64,000 nucleotides of DNA from Rhodococcus sp. (in: high G+C Gram-positive bacteria) (GTDB taxonomy: Bacteria > Actinomycetota > Actinomycetes > Mycobacteriales > Mycobacteriaceae): contig NZ_JAHFVG010000002.1 of assembly GCF_023264675.1 (NCBI RefSeq), positions 217,024 to 281,023 on the forward strand. The letters run 5' to 3'. The notes beneath the pieces were generated by a model. It did not search any database, was not told the DNA's origin, and saw only the letters and a program-made list of their open reading frames with translations. The position numbers were made by a program, and so were the translations under genes. The stretch's first letter is position 1, and each line of letters begins with the position of its first letter. Of this stretch, positions 35,891-45,835 are shown in pieces.

Positions 35891-37189
35891 GTGACGACTG
35901 GAAGTTTCCCACGCGAGGGCAACCCCTGGGTTGCTGTTCGCCCAGGTGACGACATCGACGTCCTGGCTCGTCGTATGTCCACCGCCCATCAATCCTTCGT
36001 CGACCACCAATCACCGTCGTCGGATTCGGTGCGGTCCGTCGTTCTCGATTCATGGCTGCGTAGCCGGACCAAAGGCGTCGATCCCGACGGTGGCCACGAC
36101 ACTCCGCTGCTGACCGGCGCCGACCTCGAGCGCTATCGCAACGGTCATCCGATGTCGATCATCAGGCCCGTCATTCGCAAGTTGCTGGTCGAGGACGCTG
36201 CTGACACGGGTCTGCTCGTCGCGATCTCCGACGCCGAGGGCAGGCTGCTCTGGGTGGAGGGAGACACGGCGGCGAAGGATCGGGCAATGTCGATGAACTT
36301 CGCCGAGGGCGCAGACTGGAGCGAGGAGGCCAAGGGAACCAACGCACCGGGCACCGCGATTGCGGTGGACCACTGCGTACAGATCTTCGCGGCCGAGCAC
36401 TTCACGCGGACCGTCCACGAGTGGAGTTGCTCCGCGGCGCCGGTCCATCACCCGACCAGCGGTCACATCCTCGGTGCCATCGACATCACCGGCGGCCCGC
36501 GCGTCGCGGTCCCCGAGGTGCTCTCGCTGGTCCGCGCGACGGTTGCCGCGGCGGAATCCGAGCTACGCATGCATCTGATGAACTCGCCGAAGTCGTTGGG
36601 GGAGCACGCTCCTCGGCTGGAAGTTCTCGGATCCGGAAAGCCCGGTCTGGTCAACGGTTCAGGGAGGCTTCCGCTTTCGCAGCGTCACGCCGAAATCCTC
36701 CTGTTGCTCGCCGACCATCCCGAGGGGCTCAGCTCGGATCATCTCGCGGTGCTTCTCGACGAGCAGGAACTGGATTCGGTCACCATCCGCGCGGAGATGT
36801 CGAGGCTGCGGAAAGCATTCGGTTCCGCCGGACTGGCTTCACGTCCGTATCGACTGGTCGGCGAATTGACAACCGATGTCGGAGACATTCGCCGCGCGCT
36901 CGATCGCGGCGACGTCGACGCCGCTCTTCGGATTTACACGGGTCCCGTTCTGCCGGGGTCGTCGTCGCCGGGAATCGACGAGATCCGCGAGGAACTGAGG
37001 TCTCGGATGCAGGCGGCGCTGCTGCGCGTCGGAGATCCAGTGTTGCTCGCGCAGTGGACGTCGTCCATCCACGGTCGTTCCGACGTGATCGCCTGGGAAG
37101 CCTATCGAGCAACGCTGAGCCGTGATTCAGCGCTGTACGGCCAGGTCAGCGCACGTATCGACCTTCTCGACCGTCAGCTGGGCGTGTAG
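35891..37189 (+). CDS. GAF-domain transcriptional regulator (AcoR-like without AAA+ domain)
   Basis: A 432-aa regulator. The N-terminal half resembles the sensory part of acetoin/alcohol catabolism activators: VLDSWLRSRTKGVDPDG, then a GAF domain (ISDAEGRLLWVEGD ... NAPGTAIAVDHCVQIFAAEHFTRTVHEWSCSAAPVHHP). The sigma-54 AAA+ domain is absent; instead the C-terminal half holds a winged-helix-like segment (LSQRHAEILLLLADHPEGLSSDHLAVLLDE ... RAEMSRLRKAF). Start is GTG 35891 with AGAGGTAGCGGA ahead. The next gene is an aldehyde dehydrogenase behind palindromes, which it most likely activates in response to an alcohol or aldehyde. Confidence 0.75.
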   Translation: MTTGSFPREGNPWVAVRPGDDIDVLARRMSTAHQSFVDHQSPSSDSVRSVVLDSWLRSRTKGVDPDGGHDTPLLTGADLERYRNGHPMSIIRPVIRKLLVEDAADTGLLVAISDAEGRLLWVEGDTAAKDRAMSMNFAEGADWSEEAKGTNAPGTAIAVDHCVQIFAAEHFTRTVHEWSCSAAPVHHPTSGHILGAIDITGGPRVAVPEVLSLVRATVAAAESELRMHLMNSPKSLGEHAPRLEVLGSGKPGLVNGSGRLPLSQRHAEILLLLADHPEGLSSDHLAVLLDEQELDSVTIRAEMSRLRKAFGSAGLASRPYRLVGELTTDVGDIRRALDRGDVDAALRIYTGPVLPGSSSPGIDEIREELRSRMQAALLRVGDPVLLAQWTSSIHGRSDVIAWEAYRATLSRDSALYGQVSARIDLLDRQLGV

Positions 37190-37206
37190 TTTTTTTCGCG
37201 TGCGAA

Positions 37207-37243
37207 GTTGCACGCGGTGCAGCAACCTAGTTGCAACGTTGCA
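37207..37243. promoter_or_regulatory. two inverted repeats upstream of the aldehyde dehydrogenase gene
   Basis: TGCAACGTTGCA (37232-37243) is a perfect 12-bp palindrome. Directly before it, GTTGC and GCAAC arms at 37207-37211 and 37222-37226 enclose a GTGCA-containing core that repeats the same half-sites. They lie 52-88 bases before the start codon, where an activator would bind. The flanking GAF regulator is the obvious candidate. Confidence 0.6.
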
Positions 37244-37294
37244 CTCCCTAGTGTTCTGAATCACATCAGTTCTGTTGATCAGAAGGAGCACTAG

Positions 37295-38818
37295 ATGTCC
37301 GTCTACGCCCGTCCCGGTACCGCCGATTCGGTCATGTCTTTTCAGCCGCGTTACGAGAACTGGATCGGTGGCGAATGGGTGCCGCCGGTCAAGGGCCAAT
37401 ACTTCGAGAACCCGACTCCCGTCACCGGTGAGAACTTCTGCGAGGTTGCTCGCTCCACCTCCGAGGACATCGAGCTCGCGCTCGACGCTGCCCACGCCGC
37501 TGCACCTGCCTGGGGCAAGACCTCGGCAGCCGAGCGCGCCGTCGTCCTCAACAAGATCGCCGACCGCATCGCCGAGAACCTCGAGTCCATCGCGCTCGCC
37601 GAGTCCTGGGACAACGGCAAGCCGATCCGCGAGACCCTGAACGCCGACATCCCCCTCGCCGTCGATCACTTCCGTTACTTCGCCGGATGCATTCGCGCGC
37701 AGGAAGGTTCGCTGTCGGAGATCGACGACGACACAGTGGCCTACCACTTCCACGAGCCGCTCGGAGTCGTCGGGCAGATCATCCCGTGGAACTTCCCGAT
37801 CCTCATGGCAGTCTGGAAGCTCGCTCCCGCTCTCGCTGCAGGCAACGCCGTCGTCCTCAAGCCGGCCGAGCAGACGCCTGCGTCGATCCTTCACCTGATC
37901 TCGATCATCGGCGACCTGCTGCCACCCGGAGTTGTCAACATCGTCAACGGATTCGGTGTCGAAGCAGGAAAGCCGCTGGCCTCCAGCCCACGCATCGCGA
38001 AGATCGCGTTCACCGGTGAGACCACCACCGGACGCTTGATCATGCAGTACGCGTCGCAGAACCTGATCCCGGTCACCCTCGAACTCGGCGGCAAGAGCCC
38101 GAACGTCTTCTTCTCCGACGTTCTATCGGCCAACGACGACTACCAGGACAAGGCCCTCGAAGGCTTCACGATGTTCGCGCTCAACCAGGGCGAGGTCTGC
38201 ACCTGCCCGTCGCGGTCGCTCATCCAGGCCGACATCTACGACGAGTTCCTCGCTCTCGCCGCCATCCGCACGAAGGCTGTGCGCCAGGGTGATCCGCTCG
38301 ACACCGACACCATGATCGGCGCCCAGGCGTCCAACGATCAGCTCGAGAAGATTCTCTCGTACATCGAGATCGGCAAAGGCGAGGGCGCTCAGGTCGTCAC
38401 CGGTGGCGAGCGCGCTCAGCTCGGCGGAGACCTCAACGGCGGCTACTACGTCCAGCCGACCATCTTCACCGGCAAGAACAACATGCGCATCTTCCAGGAA
38501 GAGATCTTCGGACCGGTCGTGTCGGTGACGTCCTTCAAGGACTACGACGAGGCCATTTCCATCGCCAACGACACCCTCTACGGTCTCGGCGCGGGCGTCT
38601 GGTCGCGTGACGGAGGCGTCGCCTACCGGGCTGGCCGTGACATCCAGGCCGGGCGGGTGTGGACCAACACCTATCACCAGTACCCGGCACACGCTGCCTT
38701 CGGTGGCTACAAGCAGTCGGGCATCGGACGCGAGAACCACAAGATGATGCTCGATCACTACCAGCAGACGAAGAACCTTCTGGTCAGCTACGCCCAGAAG
38801 GCTCAGGGCTTCTTCTGA
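37295..38818 (+). CDS. NAD-dependent aldehyde dehydrogenase, probable acetaldehyde dehydrogenase
   Basis: A 507-aa aldehyde dehydrogenase of the AldB/ExaC group that oxidises acetaldehyde to acetate. The catalytic Cys lies in [11 protein letters not shown], the general base Glu in [10 protein letters not shown], and the nucleotide loop in [11 protein letters not shown]. Start ATG 37295 has AGAAGGAGC ahead. Preceded by a GAF regulator and followed, with a 1-base overlap, by a DUF779 gene, the arrangement seen with ethanol-induced acetaldehyde dehydrogenases. It can serve both the mycofactocin-linked alcohol route on one side and ethanolamine cleavage on the other. Confidence 0.88.
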   Translation: MSVYARPGTADSVMSFQPRYENWIGGEWVPPVKGQYFENPTPVTGENFCEVARSTSEDIELALDAAHAAAPAWGKTSAAERAVVLNKIADRIAENLESIALAESWDNGKPIRETLNADIPLAVDHFRYFAGCIRAQEGSLSEIDDDTVAYHFHEPLGVVGQIIPWNFPILMAVWKLAPALAAGNAVVLKPAEQTPASILHLISIIGDLLPPGVVNIVNGFGVEAGKPLASSPRIAKIAFTGETTTGRLIMQYASQNLIPVTLELGGKSPNVFFSDVLSANDDYQDKALEGFTMFALNQGEVCTCPSRSLIQADIYDEFLALAAIRTKAVRQGDPLDTDTMIGAQASNDQLEKILSYIEIGKGEGAQVVTGGERAQLGGDLNGGYYVQPTIFTGKNNMRIFQEEIFGPVVSVTSFKDYDEAISIANDTLYGLGAGVWSRDGGVAYRAGRDIQAGRVWTNTYHQYPAHAAFGGYKQSGIGRENHKMMLDHYQQTKNLLVSYAQKAQGFF

Positions 38819-39339
38819 TGCAGGCGCCGCCCGCGCGGCTTCGAGCAACCGCCGGGGCGATGGAGCTTCTCCGTCGCCTCGGTGGGATCCATGGATCGTT
38901 GATGATGCATCAGTCCGGTGGATGCTGCGACGGTTCGTCGCCGATGTGCTATCCCGCAGGCGAATTCATCGTCGGAGATCGAGATGTTCTGCTCGGCCTC
39001 CTCGATCTTCGGCTCGGGGTGGGAGACATCCCGACAGATCTTCCCGAGGGCAACGACGCGGTGCCCGTGTGGATTTCGGGTTCACAGTTCGAGGCCTGGA
39101 AGCACACGCAGATGGTGCTCGACGTGGTTCCTGGCCGTGGATCGGGTTTCTCCCTCGAGACGCCAGAGGGTCTTCGATTTCTCAGCCGTGGCCGCGCGTT
39201 CACTCAGGACGAGAACGACGTCCTCGAAGGCGACACCCCGTTCGTGGGCGTCGACTGGGAAGAAGGGCGTCGGCCCCCGGTTCCGGTCGATGTCATGGTC
39301 GTCGCGGAAGCCGTCGACGCCTGCCCGGTTCCCCAGTAG
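38818..39339 (+). CDS. DUF779 family protein
   Basis: A 173-aa protein of unknown function. The DUF779 core is evident: HGSLMMHQSGGCCDGSSPMCYPAGEF with a conserved adjacent cysteine pair and third cysteine, then QFEAWKHTQMVLDVVPGRGSGFSLETPEG. The family is usually about 120 residues; here an acidic C-terminal tail of roughly 40 residues is added. The ATG shares one base with the aldehyde dehydrogenase stop (TGATG), so the two are coupled. A role in metal or thiol protection of the dehydrogenase is a possibility from the cysteines and the constant pairing. Confidence 0.8.
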   Translation: MQAPPARLRATAGAMELLRRLGGIHGSLMMHQSGGCCDGSSPMCYPAGEFIVGDRDVLLGLLDLRLGVGDIPTDLPEGNDAVPVWISGSQFEAWKHTQMVLDVVPGRGSGFSLETPEGLRFLSRGRAFTQDENDVLEGDTPFVGVDWEEGRRPPVPVDVMVVAEAVDACPVPQ

Positions 39340-39350
39340 GCAGCTCCGCC

Positions 39351-39398
39351 GCATGTGAGCGGAAATACATACAGGGCTATGCATTTCCACTCACATGC
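39351..39398. repeat. inverted repeat, copy 2 of a dispersed palindromic element
   Basis: Arms 39351-39370 and 39379-39398 pair over 20 bp with two mismatches around ACAGGGCT. The arms share GCATGTGAG and AATACAT-type segments and the ACAGG loop with the element at 28712. It sits just after the DUF779 gene and before a CDF transporter on the same strand, where it may limit read-through. It is intergenic, unlike copy 1. Confidence 0.75.
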
Positions 39399-39423
39399 GC
39401 GGTAGGCGCCTACAGTCGTACCC

Positions 39424-40398
39424 ATGAAGAGCTCGTCGAAGAACAGCACCGACGCCGGGAGCGAAAGTCTCCGCACCGTGGTGATTGCGTTCGTTGCCAA
39501 CCTCGGCGTCGCGATCGCCAAGACGGTGGCGGCGTTCCTCACGGGATCGGCGTCGATGGTGGCCGAGGCATCGCATTCCTGGGCAGATACGGGCAACGAA
39601 ATATTTCTGCTCGTCGCCAACAAACGCGGCGCCCGCGGACCGGACGAGCGTCGACCACTCGGCTACGGACGCGAGACGTATTTCTGGTCGACGCTGGCAG
39701 CCGTCGGACTGTTCGTCGCCGGCGCGGCGGTATCGGTATGGCACGGCGTCACCTCCCTTCTCGCCGGTGAATCGGCGGGCGAGGACTACACCGTGGCGTA
39801 TGTGGTGCTGGCCCTTGCCTTCGTGCTGGAAGGGATTTCCTTCCTTCAGTCGGTGCGCCAGATCCGCGGGGAGGCAGAGCAATACGAGCGCGACTTTCTC
39901 GATTACGCACTCGAGACCTCGGATCCGACATTGCGCGCGGTGTTCGCCGAGGACAGCGCTGCGTTGATCGGAATCCTCATCGCCGGTGCAGGCATCGGTC
40001 TGCATCAGCTCACCGGATCGAGTGCGTGGGATGCGATCGGATCGATTCTGGTCGGGGTATTGCTGGCAGTCGTCGCGTTCGTACTCATCGATCGGAATCG
40101 GCGATTCCTCACCGGTGAACCGGGCTCGCGCGCATTATGGAACGCAGTTGTACAGCGGATCGAACAGCTTCCCGAGGTGGCATCCGTTCGATTCGTTCGC
40201 ATCGAATTCGTTGGCCCGAAGCAGATCCTTCTGGTTGCGAGTGTCGACCTGGTCGGTGACTCCGTCGAATCCTCGATCGCGCGCACGCTCCGGCGACTGG
40301 AGAGTGAGCTCGAAACCAACAAGGCTGTCGTGGACGCAGTGCTGACAGTCGCAGATCCCGACGAGGAAGACATAGGCAACATCACTGCCGCGGGCTGA
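39424..40398 (+). CDS. cation diffusion facilitator (CDF) metal exporter
   Basis: A 324-aa CDF protein that exports divalent metals such as Zn, Mn or Fe in exchange for protons. Helix 2 carries the metal-site motif AEASHSWADTGNE (HxxxD) and helix 5 the second half (AVFAEDSAALIG); the typical His-rich loop is missing. A cytoplasmic C-terminal domain follows (VRFVRIEFVGPKQILLVASVDL). The gene stands between the aldehyde and ethanolamine genes with its own 84-base upstream gap and need not be functionally linked. Confidence 0.85.
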   Translation: MKSSSKNSTDAGSESLRTVVIAFVANLGVAIAKTVAAFLTGSASMVAEASHSWADTGNEIFLLVANKRGARGPDERRPLGYGRETYFWSTLAAVGLFVAGAAVSVWHGVTSLLAGESAGEDYTVAYVVLALAFVLEGISFLQSVRQIRGEAEQYERDFLDYALETSDPTLRAVFAEDSAALIGILIAGAGIGLHQLTGSSAWDAIGSILVGVLLAVVAFVLIDRNRRFLTGEPGSRALWNAVVQRIEQLPEVASVRFVRIEFVGPKQILLVASVDLVGDSVESSIARTLRRLESELETNKAVVDAVLTVADPDEEDIGNITAAG

Positions 40399-40523
40399 TG
40401 ATTCGTACGCTCATGTAATTCTCTCGTCATCTCCGCATGACTCCGCGATCACAAAGCGGGCATATCTTGATTTTCACTCGCGCCCCCCAGCGAAGAGAAG
40501 ACCTGGTTCGAGAGAGGCCGCAC

Positions 40524-41963
40524 ATGTCCGTGAAAGAACCGACAGGCACGCACCACGACGGGACGGATGCCCACGTCGAGGGTAGCGACTACCTGGCGAA
40601 GCGTCAGTTGAAGAAGGGCACGGCCGGCTGGGTCCTACTGGCTGGGCTCGGCGTCAGCTACGTCATCTCCGGTGATTACTCCGGGTGGAACTTCGGATTG
40701 GAGCAAGGCGGCTTCGGTGGCTTGCTGATCGCCGGAGTCCTCATCGCCGGCATGTATCTGGCGATGGTCCTCGGAATGGCCGAAATGTCTTCGGCACTTC
40801 CCGCGGCAGGCGGCGGCTACACGTTTGCGCGCCGTGCCCTCGGCCCGTGGGGCGGATTCGCCACCGGCACAGCAATTCTCATCGAGTACGCTATTGCTCC
40901 CGCGGCGATCGCCACCTTCATCGGTGCGTACGTGGAGTCTCTCGGCTTGTTCGGAATCACCGACGGCTGGTGGGTCTATCTCGCGGTATATGCGATTTTC
41001 ATCGGGATCCACCTCGCGGGGGCCGGTGAAGCACTCAAGATCATGTTCGTCATCACCGCGATTGCGCTCGTCGGGTTGGTGATCTTCGCGTTGTCCGCGG
41101 TAGGCCAGTTCGATTCGGCGAACCTGACCGACATCGCGCCGACCGACGCCGCCGGAGCGTCCAGTTTCCTTCCGTTCGGATATCTGGGAATCTGGGCCGC
41201 CGTCCCGTTCGCCATCTGGTTCTTCCTGGCCATCGAAGGCGTCCCGCTCGCTGCCGAAGAGGCAAAGGATCCGACGAAGAACGTCCCACGCGGCATCATC
41301 GCCGCAATGGTGATTCTGCTGGTGACCGGCGCCGGGGTGTTGTTCCTCGTCACCGGCGCGGGTGGAGCCGATGCGATGCAGTCATCCGGCAATCCGCTCG
41401 TGGAGGCCCTGGGTGACGGGACCGCGGCGAAGGTGGTCAACTACATCGGTCTCGCCGGTCTCGTCGCCAGTTTCTTCTCGATCATGTACGCCTATTCCCG
41501 TCAGCTCTTTGCGCTCTCTCGCGCCGGCTATCTGCCGAAGACGTTGTCGATCACCAATTCTCGTAAAGCTCCGACACTCGCGCTGATCGTTCCCGGCGTC
41601 ATCGGATTTCTGCTCTCGCTCACCGGCCAGGGCGCAATGCTGCTGAACATGGCGGTATTCGGTGCGGCGCTGAGCTACGTTCTGATGATGGTCAGTCACA
41701 TCGTCCTGCGTCGCAAGGAACCGACCATGGAGCGGCCGTACCGCACCCCCGGCGGCGTCGTCACCACCGGGTTCGCGCTTGTTGTCGCCGCGTTGGCCGT
41801 CGTCGCCACCTTCGTCGTCGACAGCACCGCTGCCTTCTGGTGCCTCGGAGTCTTTGCCGCCTTCATGGTGTATTTCGGTGTCTACAGTCGCCATCACCTC
41901 GTCGCGAACTCGCCGGACGAGGAGTTCGCCGCACTGGCGGAAGCAGAAGCCGAACTCGAATGA
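40524..41963 (+). CDS. eat: ethanolamine permease
   Basis: A 479-aa APC-superfamily transporter. LKKGTAGWVLLAGLGVSYVISGDYSGWNFGLEQGGFGG is the diagnostic start of ethanolamine permeases, and IEGVPLAAEEAKDPTKNVPRG is the APC loop. Start ATG 40524 has GAGAGG ahead; the frame upstream is not coding. Its stop overlaps eutB (ATGA), placing permease and lyase in one operon. No cobalamin riboswitch fits in the 125-base gap before it. Confidence 0.9.
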   Translation: MSVKEPTGTHHDGTDAHVEGSDYLAKRQLKKGTAGWVLLAGLGVSYVISGDYSGWNFGLEQGGFGGLLIAGVLIAGMYLAMVLGMAEMSSALPAAGGGYTFARRALGPWGGFATGTAILIEYAIAPAAIATFIGAYVESLGLFGITDGWWVYLAVYAIFIGIHLAGAGEALKIMFVITAIALVGLVIFALSAVGQFDSANLTDIAPTDAAGASSFLPFGYLGIWAAVPFAIWFFLAIEGVPLAAEEAKDPTKNVPRGIIAAMVILLVTGAGVLFLVTGAGGADAMQSSGNPLVEALGDGTAAKVVNYIGLAGLVASFFSIMYAYSRQLFALSRAGYLPKTLSITNSRKAPTLALIVPGVIGFLLSLTGQGAMLLNMAVFGAALSYVLMMVSHIVLRRKEPTMERPYRTPGGVVTTGFALVVAALAVVATFVVDSTAAFWCLGVFAAFMVYFGVYSRHHLVANSPDEEFAALAEAEAELE

Positions 41964-43372
41964 GCATCTACACACAGCAGGTATCGGGTACGACCTATCA
42001 GTTCGACGGCCTCGTCGAGCTGATGGCGAAAGCGACTCCGCTTCGGTCGGGCGATGAATTGGCCGGTTGCGCAGCAAGTTCCGACGCCGAGCGTGCTGCA
42101 GCCCAGTGGGCGTTGTCCGAAGTCTCGCTGGAGGAGTTCCTCCACGACCTCCTCGTTCCCTACGAGAGCGACGAGGTCACTCGGCTGATCATCGACTCGC
42201 ACGATCGTGTCGCATTCGGAGCGCTCTCGCACCTCACCGTTGGTGGTCTGCGGGACTGGTTGCTCAGCACGGCTGCGTCACCCGATTCGGCCTCGGTACT
42301 GCGATCCGTCGCTGCCGGGTTGACGCCCGAGATGGTCGCCGCGGTCAGCAAGATCATGCGCAACCAGGACCTCATTGCGGTCGCTCGCGCGGCAGAGGTC
42401 ACGTCGGCATTTCGTACCACGATCGGCCTTCCCGGAACGATGAGTACCCGATTGCAACCCAATCACCCGACGGACGATCCACGCGGGATCGCCGCGGCGA
42501 CGCTCGATGGGCTGCTGCTCGGATCCGGCGACGCCGTCATCGGGATCAACCCGGCGACGGATTCGCCTCATGCCACCTCCGACCTGCTGTATCTGCTCGA
42601 CGATATACGGCAGCGTTTCGAGATTCCGACGCAGTCGTGCGTGCTCTCGCACGTGACCACCACGATGGAGTTGATCGACAAGGGTGTGCCGGTAGACCTG
42701 GTATTCCAGTCGGTCGCCGGTACGGAGGGCGCCAATTCCGGCTTCGGAGTGCACGTTTCGCTGCTGCGAGAGGCGAACGAGGCAGGTCGATCGTTGCACC
42801 GCGGCACCGTCGGAAACAACGTGATGTACCTCGAAACCGGCCAGGGGTCGGCTCTGAGCGCGGGCGCTCACCTCGGTACGGGTGGAAAGCCTGTCGATCA
42901 GCAGACCCTCGAAGCACGGGCGTACGCGGTGTGCCGTGATCTGGAACCGCTGTTGGTCAATACCGTTGTCGGCTTCATCGGGCCCGAGTACCTGTACGAC
43001 GGCAAGCAGATCGTTCGCGCCGGTCTGGAAGACCACTTCTGTGGCAAGCTCCTCGGTCTGCCGATGGGTGTCGACGTCTGTTACACCAACCATGCCGAAG
43101 CCGACCAGGACGACATGGACACGTTGCTCACGTTGCTGGGTGCTGCCGGTGTCGCGTTCGTCATCGCGGTCCCCGGCGCGGACGACGTGATGCTCGGCTA
43201 CCAAAGCTTGAGTTTCCACGACGTGCTCTATGCCAGGCAGGTGTTGGGGCTCACGCCTGCCCCCGAGTTCGCGGCGTGGCTCGACCGTCTGGGAATGGTG
43301 GACGACCGGGGCCGAATCCTCGACGTGGACGCCGTCGGGTCGCCGTTGCGCGCATTGACCGGTGCCCGATGA
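41960..43372 (+). CDS. eutB: ethanolamine ammonia-lyase large subunit (EutB)
   Basis: A 470-aa catalytic subunit of the adenosylcobalamin-dependent lyase that turns ethanolamine into acetaldehyde and ammonia. The TIM-barrel core is evident: RNQDLIAVARAAEVTSAFRTTIGLPGTMSTRLQPNHPTD, GINPATDSP, FQSVAGTEGANSGFGV and LGLPMGVDVCYTNHAEADQDDMDTL. Overlaps both the permease and eutC by 4 bases. No microcompartment shell genes are seen, so acetaldehyde is released in the cytosol, where the neighbouring aldehyde dehydrogenase can act. Confidence 0.95.
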   Translation: MSIYTQQVSGTTYQFDGLVELMAKATPLRSGDELAGCAASSDAERAAAQWALSEVSLEEFLHDLLVPYESDEVTRLIIDSHDRVAFGALSHLTVGGLRDWLLSTAASPDSASVLRSVAAGLTPEMVAAVSKIMRNQDLIAVARAAEVTSAFRTTIGLPGTMSTRLQPNHPTDDPRGIAAATLDGLLLGSGDAVIGINPATDSPHATSDLLYLLDDIRQRFEIPTQSCVLSHVTTTMELIDKGVPVDLVFQSVAGTEGANSGFGVHVSLLREANEAGRSLHRGTVGNNVMYLETGQGSALSAGAHLGTGGKPVDQQTLEARAYAVCRDLEPLLVNTVVGFIGPEYLYDGKQIVRAGLEDHFCGKLLGLPMGVDVCYTNHAEADQDDMDTLLTLLGAAGVAFVIAVPGADDVMLGYQSLSFHDVLYARQVLGLTPAPEFAAWLDRLGMVDDRGRILDVDAVGSPLRALTGAR

Positions 43373-44145
43373 CCGAACCGGCACAGCGCACCGATCTACA
43401 GTTCTGGGACGAACTCAGGCTCAGTACGCAGGCGCGGATCGGGTTGGGCCGCACCGGTGATTCGCTACCGACTCGGCGAGTCCTCGAGTTCAGGTCGGCA
43501 CACGCGGCCGCGCGCGATGCGGTGCACATGCCGCTGGAAGTCGAATCTTTCGTGGTCGACGTCGAGAAGACAGGTATCGGGGCGCCGGTCGTGGTGACCT
43601 CGAAGGCGTCGTCACGAGCGGAGTATCTGCGGCGTCCGGATCTGGGCCGGATACCGGAGGACGTGAGCTCGATAGTGAAGGGCGATTTCGATATCGGATT
43701 CGTGCTGAGCGACGGTTTGTCGCCGCGCGCACTGATGGATCACGGCGCTGCGATGCTGGAGGCTCTGGTATCCGAGCTGTCGGATCGATACTCGATTGCT
43801 CCGCCCGTCGTCGCGACCGAGGCGCGGGTTGCGCTCGGTGACCACATTGCCGAGGCGATGGGCGTGCGAACGGTGGTGGTGTTGATCGGGGAGCGCCCCG
43901 GTTTGTCGGTGGCTGACAGTCTCGGCATCTATTTGACTCACCTACCGGCTCCCGGTAAGTCCGATGCCGACCGGAATTGCATCTCGAACATTCATCCGCC
44001 GGAAGGTCTCGGGTACGCGCAGTCGGCGAAGATCGTCGCCGGTCTGGTGGCAGGCGCACGAAAGTTGGGCAGGTCGGGAGTGGCGTTGAAGGACACCTCA
44101 CGAGCCGACGTGCTCGAATCGTCGGAGACGTTGACCATCGAGTAG
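43369..44145 (+). CDS. eutC: ethanolamine ammonia-lyase small subunit (EutC)
   Basis: A 258-aa small subunit that completes the cobalamin-binding site of ethanolamine ammonia-lyase. [72 protein letters not shown] and [13 protein letters not shown] are the family blocks. The ATG overlaps the eutB stop (ATGA). A stem-loop follows the stop. Reading begins at 43369, not at the longer upstream frame inside eutB. Confidence 0.95.
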   Translation: MTEPAQRTDLQFWDELRLSTQARIGLGRTGDSLPTRRVLEFRSAHAAARDAVHMPLEVESFVVDVEKTGIGAPVVVTSKASSRAEYLRRPDLGRIPEDVSSIVKGDFDIGFVLSDGLSPRALMDHGAAMLEALVSELSDRYSIAPPVVATEARVALGDHIAEAMGVRTVVVLIGERPGLSVADSLGIYLTHLPAPGKSDADRNCISNIHPPEGLGYAQSAKIVAGLVAGARKLGRSGVALKDTSRADVLESSETLTIE

Positions 44146-44163
44146 CACCCCTTTTCGGGGGTG
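44146..44163 (+). terminator. stem-loop directly after eutC
   Basis: CACCCC-TTTTCG-GGGGTG forms a 6-bp G:C-rich hairpin beginning at the base after the eutC stop. No T-run follows, so it may be a weak terminator or an mRNA 3' stabiliser. Confidence 0.4.
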
Positions 44164-44197
44164 GCCGACGGTGACGTGGCTCACTACTGTGGCTGTC

Positions 44198-45820
44198 ATG
44201 CAGACTCTGAGCTATTCGTCCGGGGTGTCGTCGAAGCCCCTACTGGGCGAGACCATCGGTGCCGATCTGGACCGGACGGCCGCCCGGTTCGCCGGCAACG
44301 ATGCATTGATCGATGTGCAGTCCGATCGCCGCTGGACCTATTCGGAGTTCCACGCCGACGTCGAACTGTTGGCGGCAGGGCTGCTGGTGAAGGGCGTCGG
44401 CAAAGGCGATCGTGTCGGGATCTGGGCGCCCAACTGCCCCGAGTGGGTGCTGGCGCAGTACGCGACAGCGAAAATCGGCGCGATCCTCGTCAACATCAAC
44501 CCGGCCTATCGAACTCACGAACTGGGTTTCGTGTTGAAGCAGGCCGGAGTGTCGGTGCTGTTGTCGGCGCCGGAATTCAAGGGCGCGGACTACGGCGCGA
44601 TGATCGAGGAGGCGCGCACCGACTGTCCGGCGCTGCGCGAGGTGGTGTTCATCGGAAGCTTCCCATGGGAATTGATGACCGATCGAGGGCATCGGGCTCT
44701 GGCCGAGACGCCGAACATGGTGTCGGATGCACAGCGCGGATTGAGTTCCGATGATCCGATCAACATTCAGTACACCTCGGGCACAACGGGTTTTCCCAAG
44801 GGGGCAACGCTCAGTCACCACAACATCCTCAACAACGGGTACTTCGTGGGGGAGCTCTGCCACTACACCGAAGCGGACAGGGTCTGCATTCCGGTGCCGT
44901 TCTATCACTGCTTCGGGATGGTGATGGGCAACCTCGCATGCACCAGTCACGGTGCCGCGATGGTGATTCCGGGACAAGCATTCGATCCGGCATCGGCGCT
45001 GGCGGCAGTGGAGAAGGAGCGATGCACGTCGCTCTACGGTGTGCCCACGATGTTCATCGCGGAACTGGCTCTACCCGAGTTCGATTCGTTCGACCTGTCG
45101 ACTCTTCGTACCGGGATCATGGCCGGCTCGCCGTGCCCCACCGAAGTGATGAAACAAGTCATCGAGCGGATGGGAATGTCCGAGGTCTCGATCTGTTACG
45201 GCATGACCGAGACGTCGCCGGTGTCACTGCAGACCCGAAGCGAGGACTCGATCGACCAGCGTGTCTCGACGGTGGGCGCCGTCGGGCCGCATCTGGAAGT
45301 GAAGATCGTCGACCCTGTCGACGGGCTCACACTTCCTCGCGGCGAGGCGGGGGAGCTGTGCACCCGCGGGTATTCGGTCATGCTCGGCTACTGGGAACAG
45401 CCGGAGAAGACGGCCGAGGCTCTCGACCCTGCCGGCTGGATGCACACCGGTGATATCGGAGTGATGGACGACCTCGGCTACGTCTCGATCACCGGTCGCA
45501 TCAAGGACATGGTCATTCGAGGAGGGGAGAACGTCTATCCCCGCGAGATCGAGGAGTTCCTCTATACCCACCCCGACATTCTCGACGCCCAGGTCATCGG
45601 CGTTCCCGATTCGAAATACGGTGAGGAGCTGATGGTGTGGATCCGAATGAGGGACGGCGCTGATGCTCTCGATGCCGAGGGCGTCAAGGCATTCTGCACG
45701 GGCAAGTTGGCGCACTACAAGATTCCTCGGTACGTCCACGTGGTCGACGAGTTCCCCATGACCGTCACCGGAAAGGTCCGCAAGATCGAGATGCGGGAGC
45801 GGTCGATCGAACTCATCTGA
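44198..45820 (+). CDS. acyl-CoA synthetase (AMP-forming, FadD-like)
   Basis: A 540-aa adenylate-forming ligase. The P-loop is [11 protein letters not shown], the core A5 motif is CYGMTETSP, and [19 protein letters not shown], then [11 protein letters not shown] with the catalytic lysine, close the protein. The N terminus ([21 protein letters not shown]) resembles the FadD35/medium-chain acyl-CoA ligase group. ATG 44198 fits homologous starts; GTG 44171 is possible. Activation of a short or medium fatty acid is likely. Acetate from the aldehyde route is a less likely substrate. Confidence 0.82.
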   Translation: MQTLSYSSGVSSKPLLGETIGADLDRTAARFAGNDALIDVQSDRRWTYSEFHADVELLAAGLLVKGVGKGDRVGIWAPNCPEWVLAQYATAKIGAILVNINPAYRTHELGFVLKQAGVSVLLSAPEFKGADYGAMIEEARTDCPALREVVFIGSFPWELMTDRGHRALAETPNMVSDAQRGLSSDDPINIQYTSGTTGFPKGATLSHHNILNNGYFVGELCHYTEADRVCIPVPFYHCFGMVMGNLACTSHGAAMVIPGQAFDPASALAAVEKERCTSLYGVPTMFIAELALPEFDSFDLSTLRTGIMAGSPCPTEVMKQVIERMGMSEVSICYGMTETSPVSLQTRSEDSIDQRVSTVGAVGPHLEVKIVDPVDGLTLPRGEAGELCTRGYSVMLGYWEQPEKTAEALDPAGWMHTGDIGVMDDLGYVSITGRIKDMVIRGGENVYPREIEEFLYTHPDILDAQVIGVPDSKYGEELMVWIRMRDGADALDAEGVKAFCTGKLAHYKIPRYVHVVDEFPMTVTGKVRKIEMRERSIELI

Positions 45821-45835
45821 CCCGCCGGCCACCCG

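Noticed and set aside
37190..37206. Run of seven T after the GAF regulator stop as an intrinsic terminator
   Set aside because: No stable G:C hairpin precedes the T-run.
40399..40523. Cobalamin riboswitch before the ethanolamine operon
   Set aside because: The gap is too short and no B12-box-like sequence was seen.
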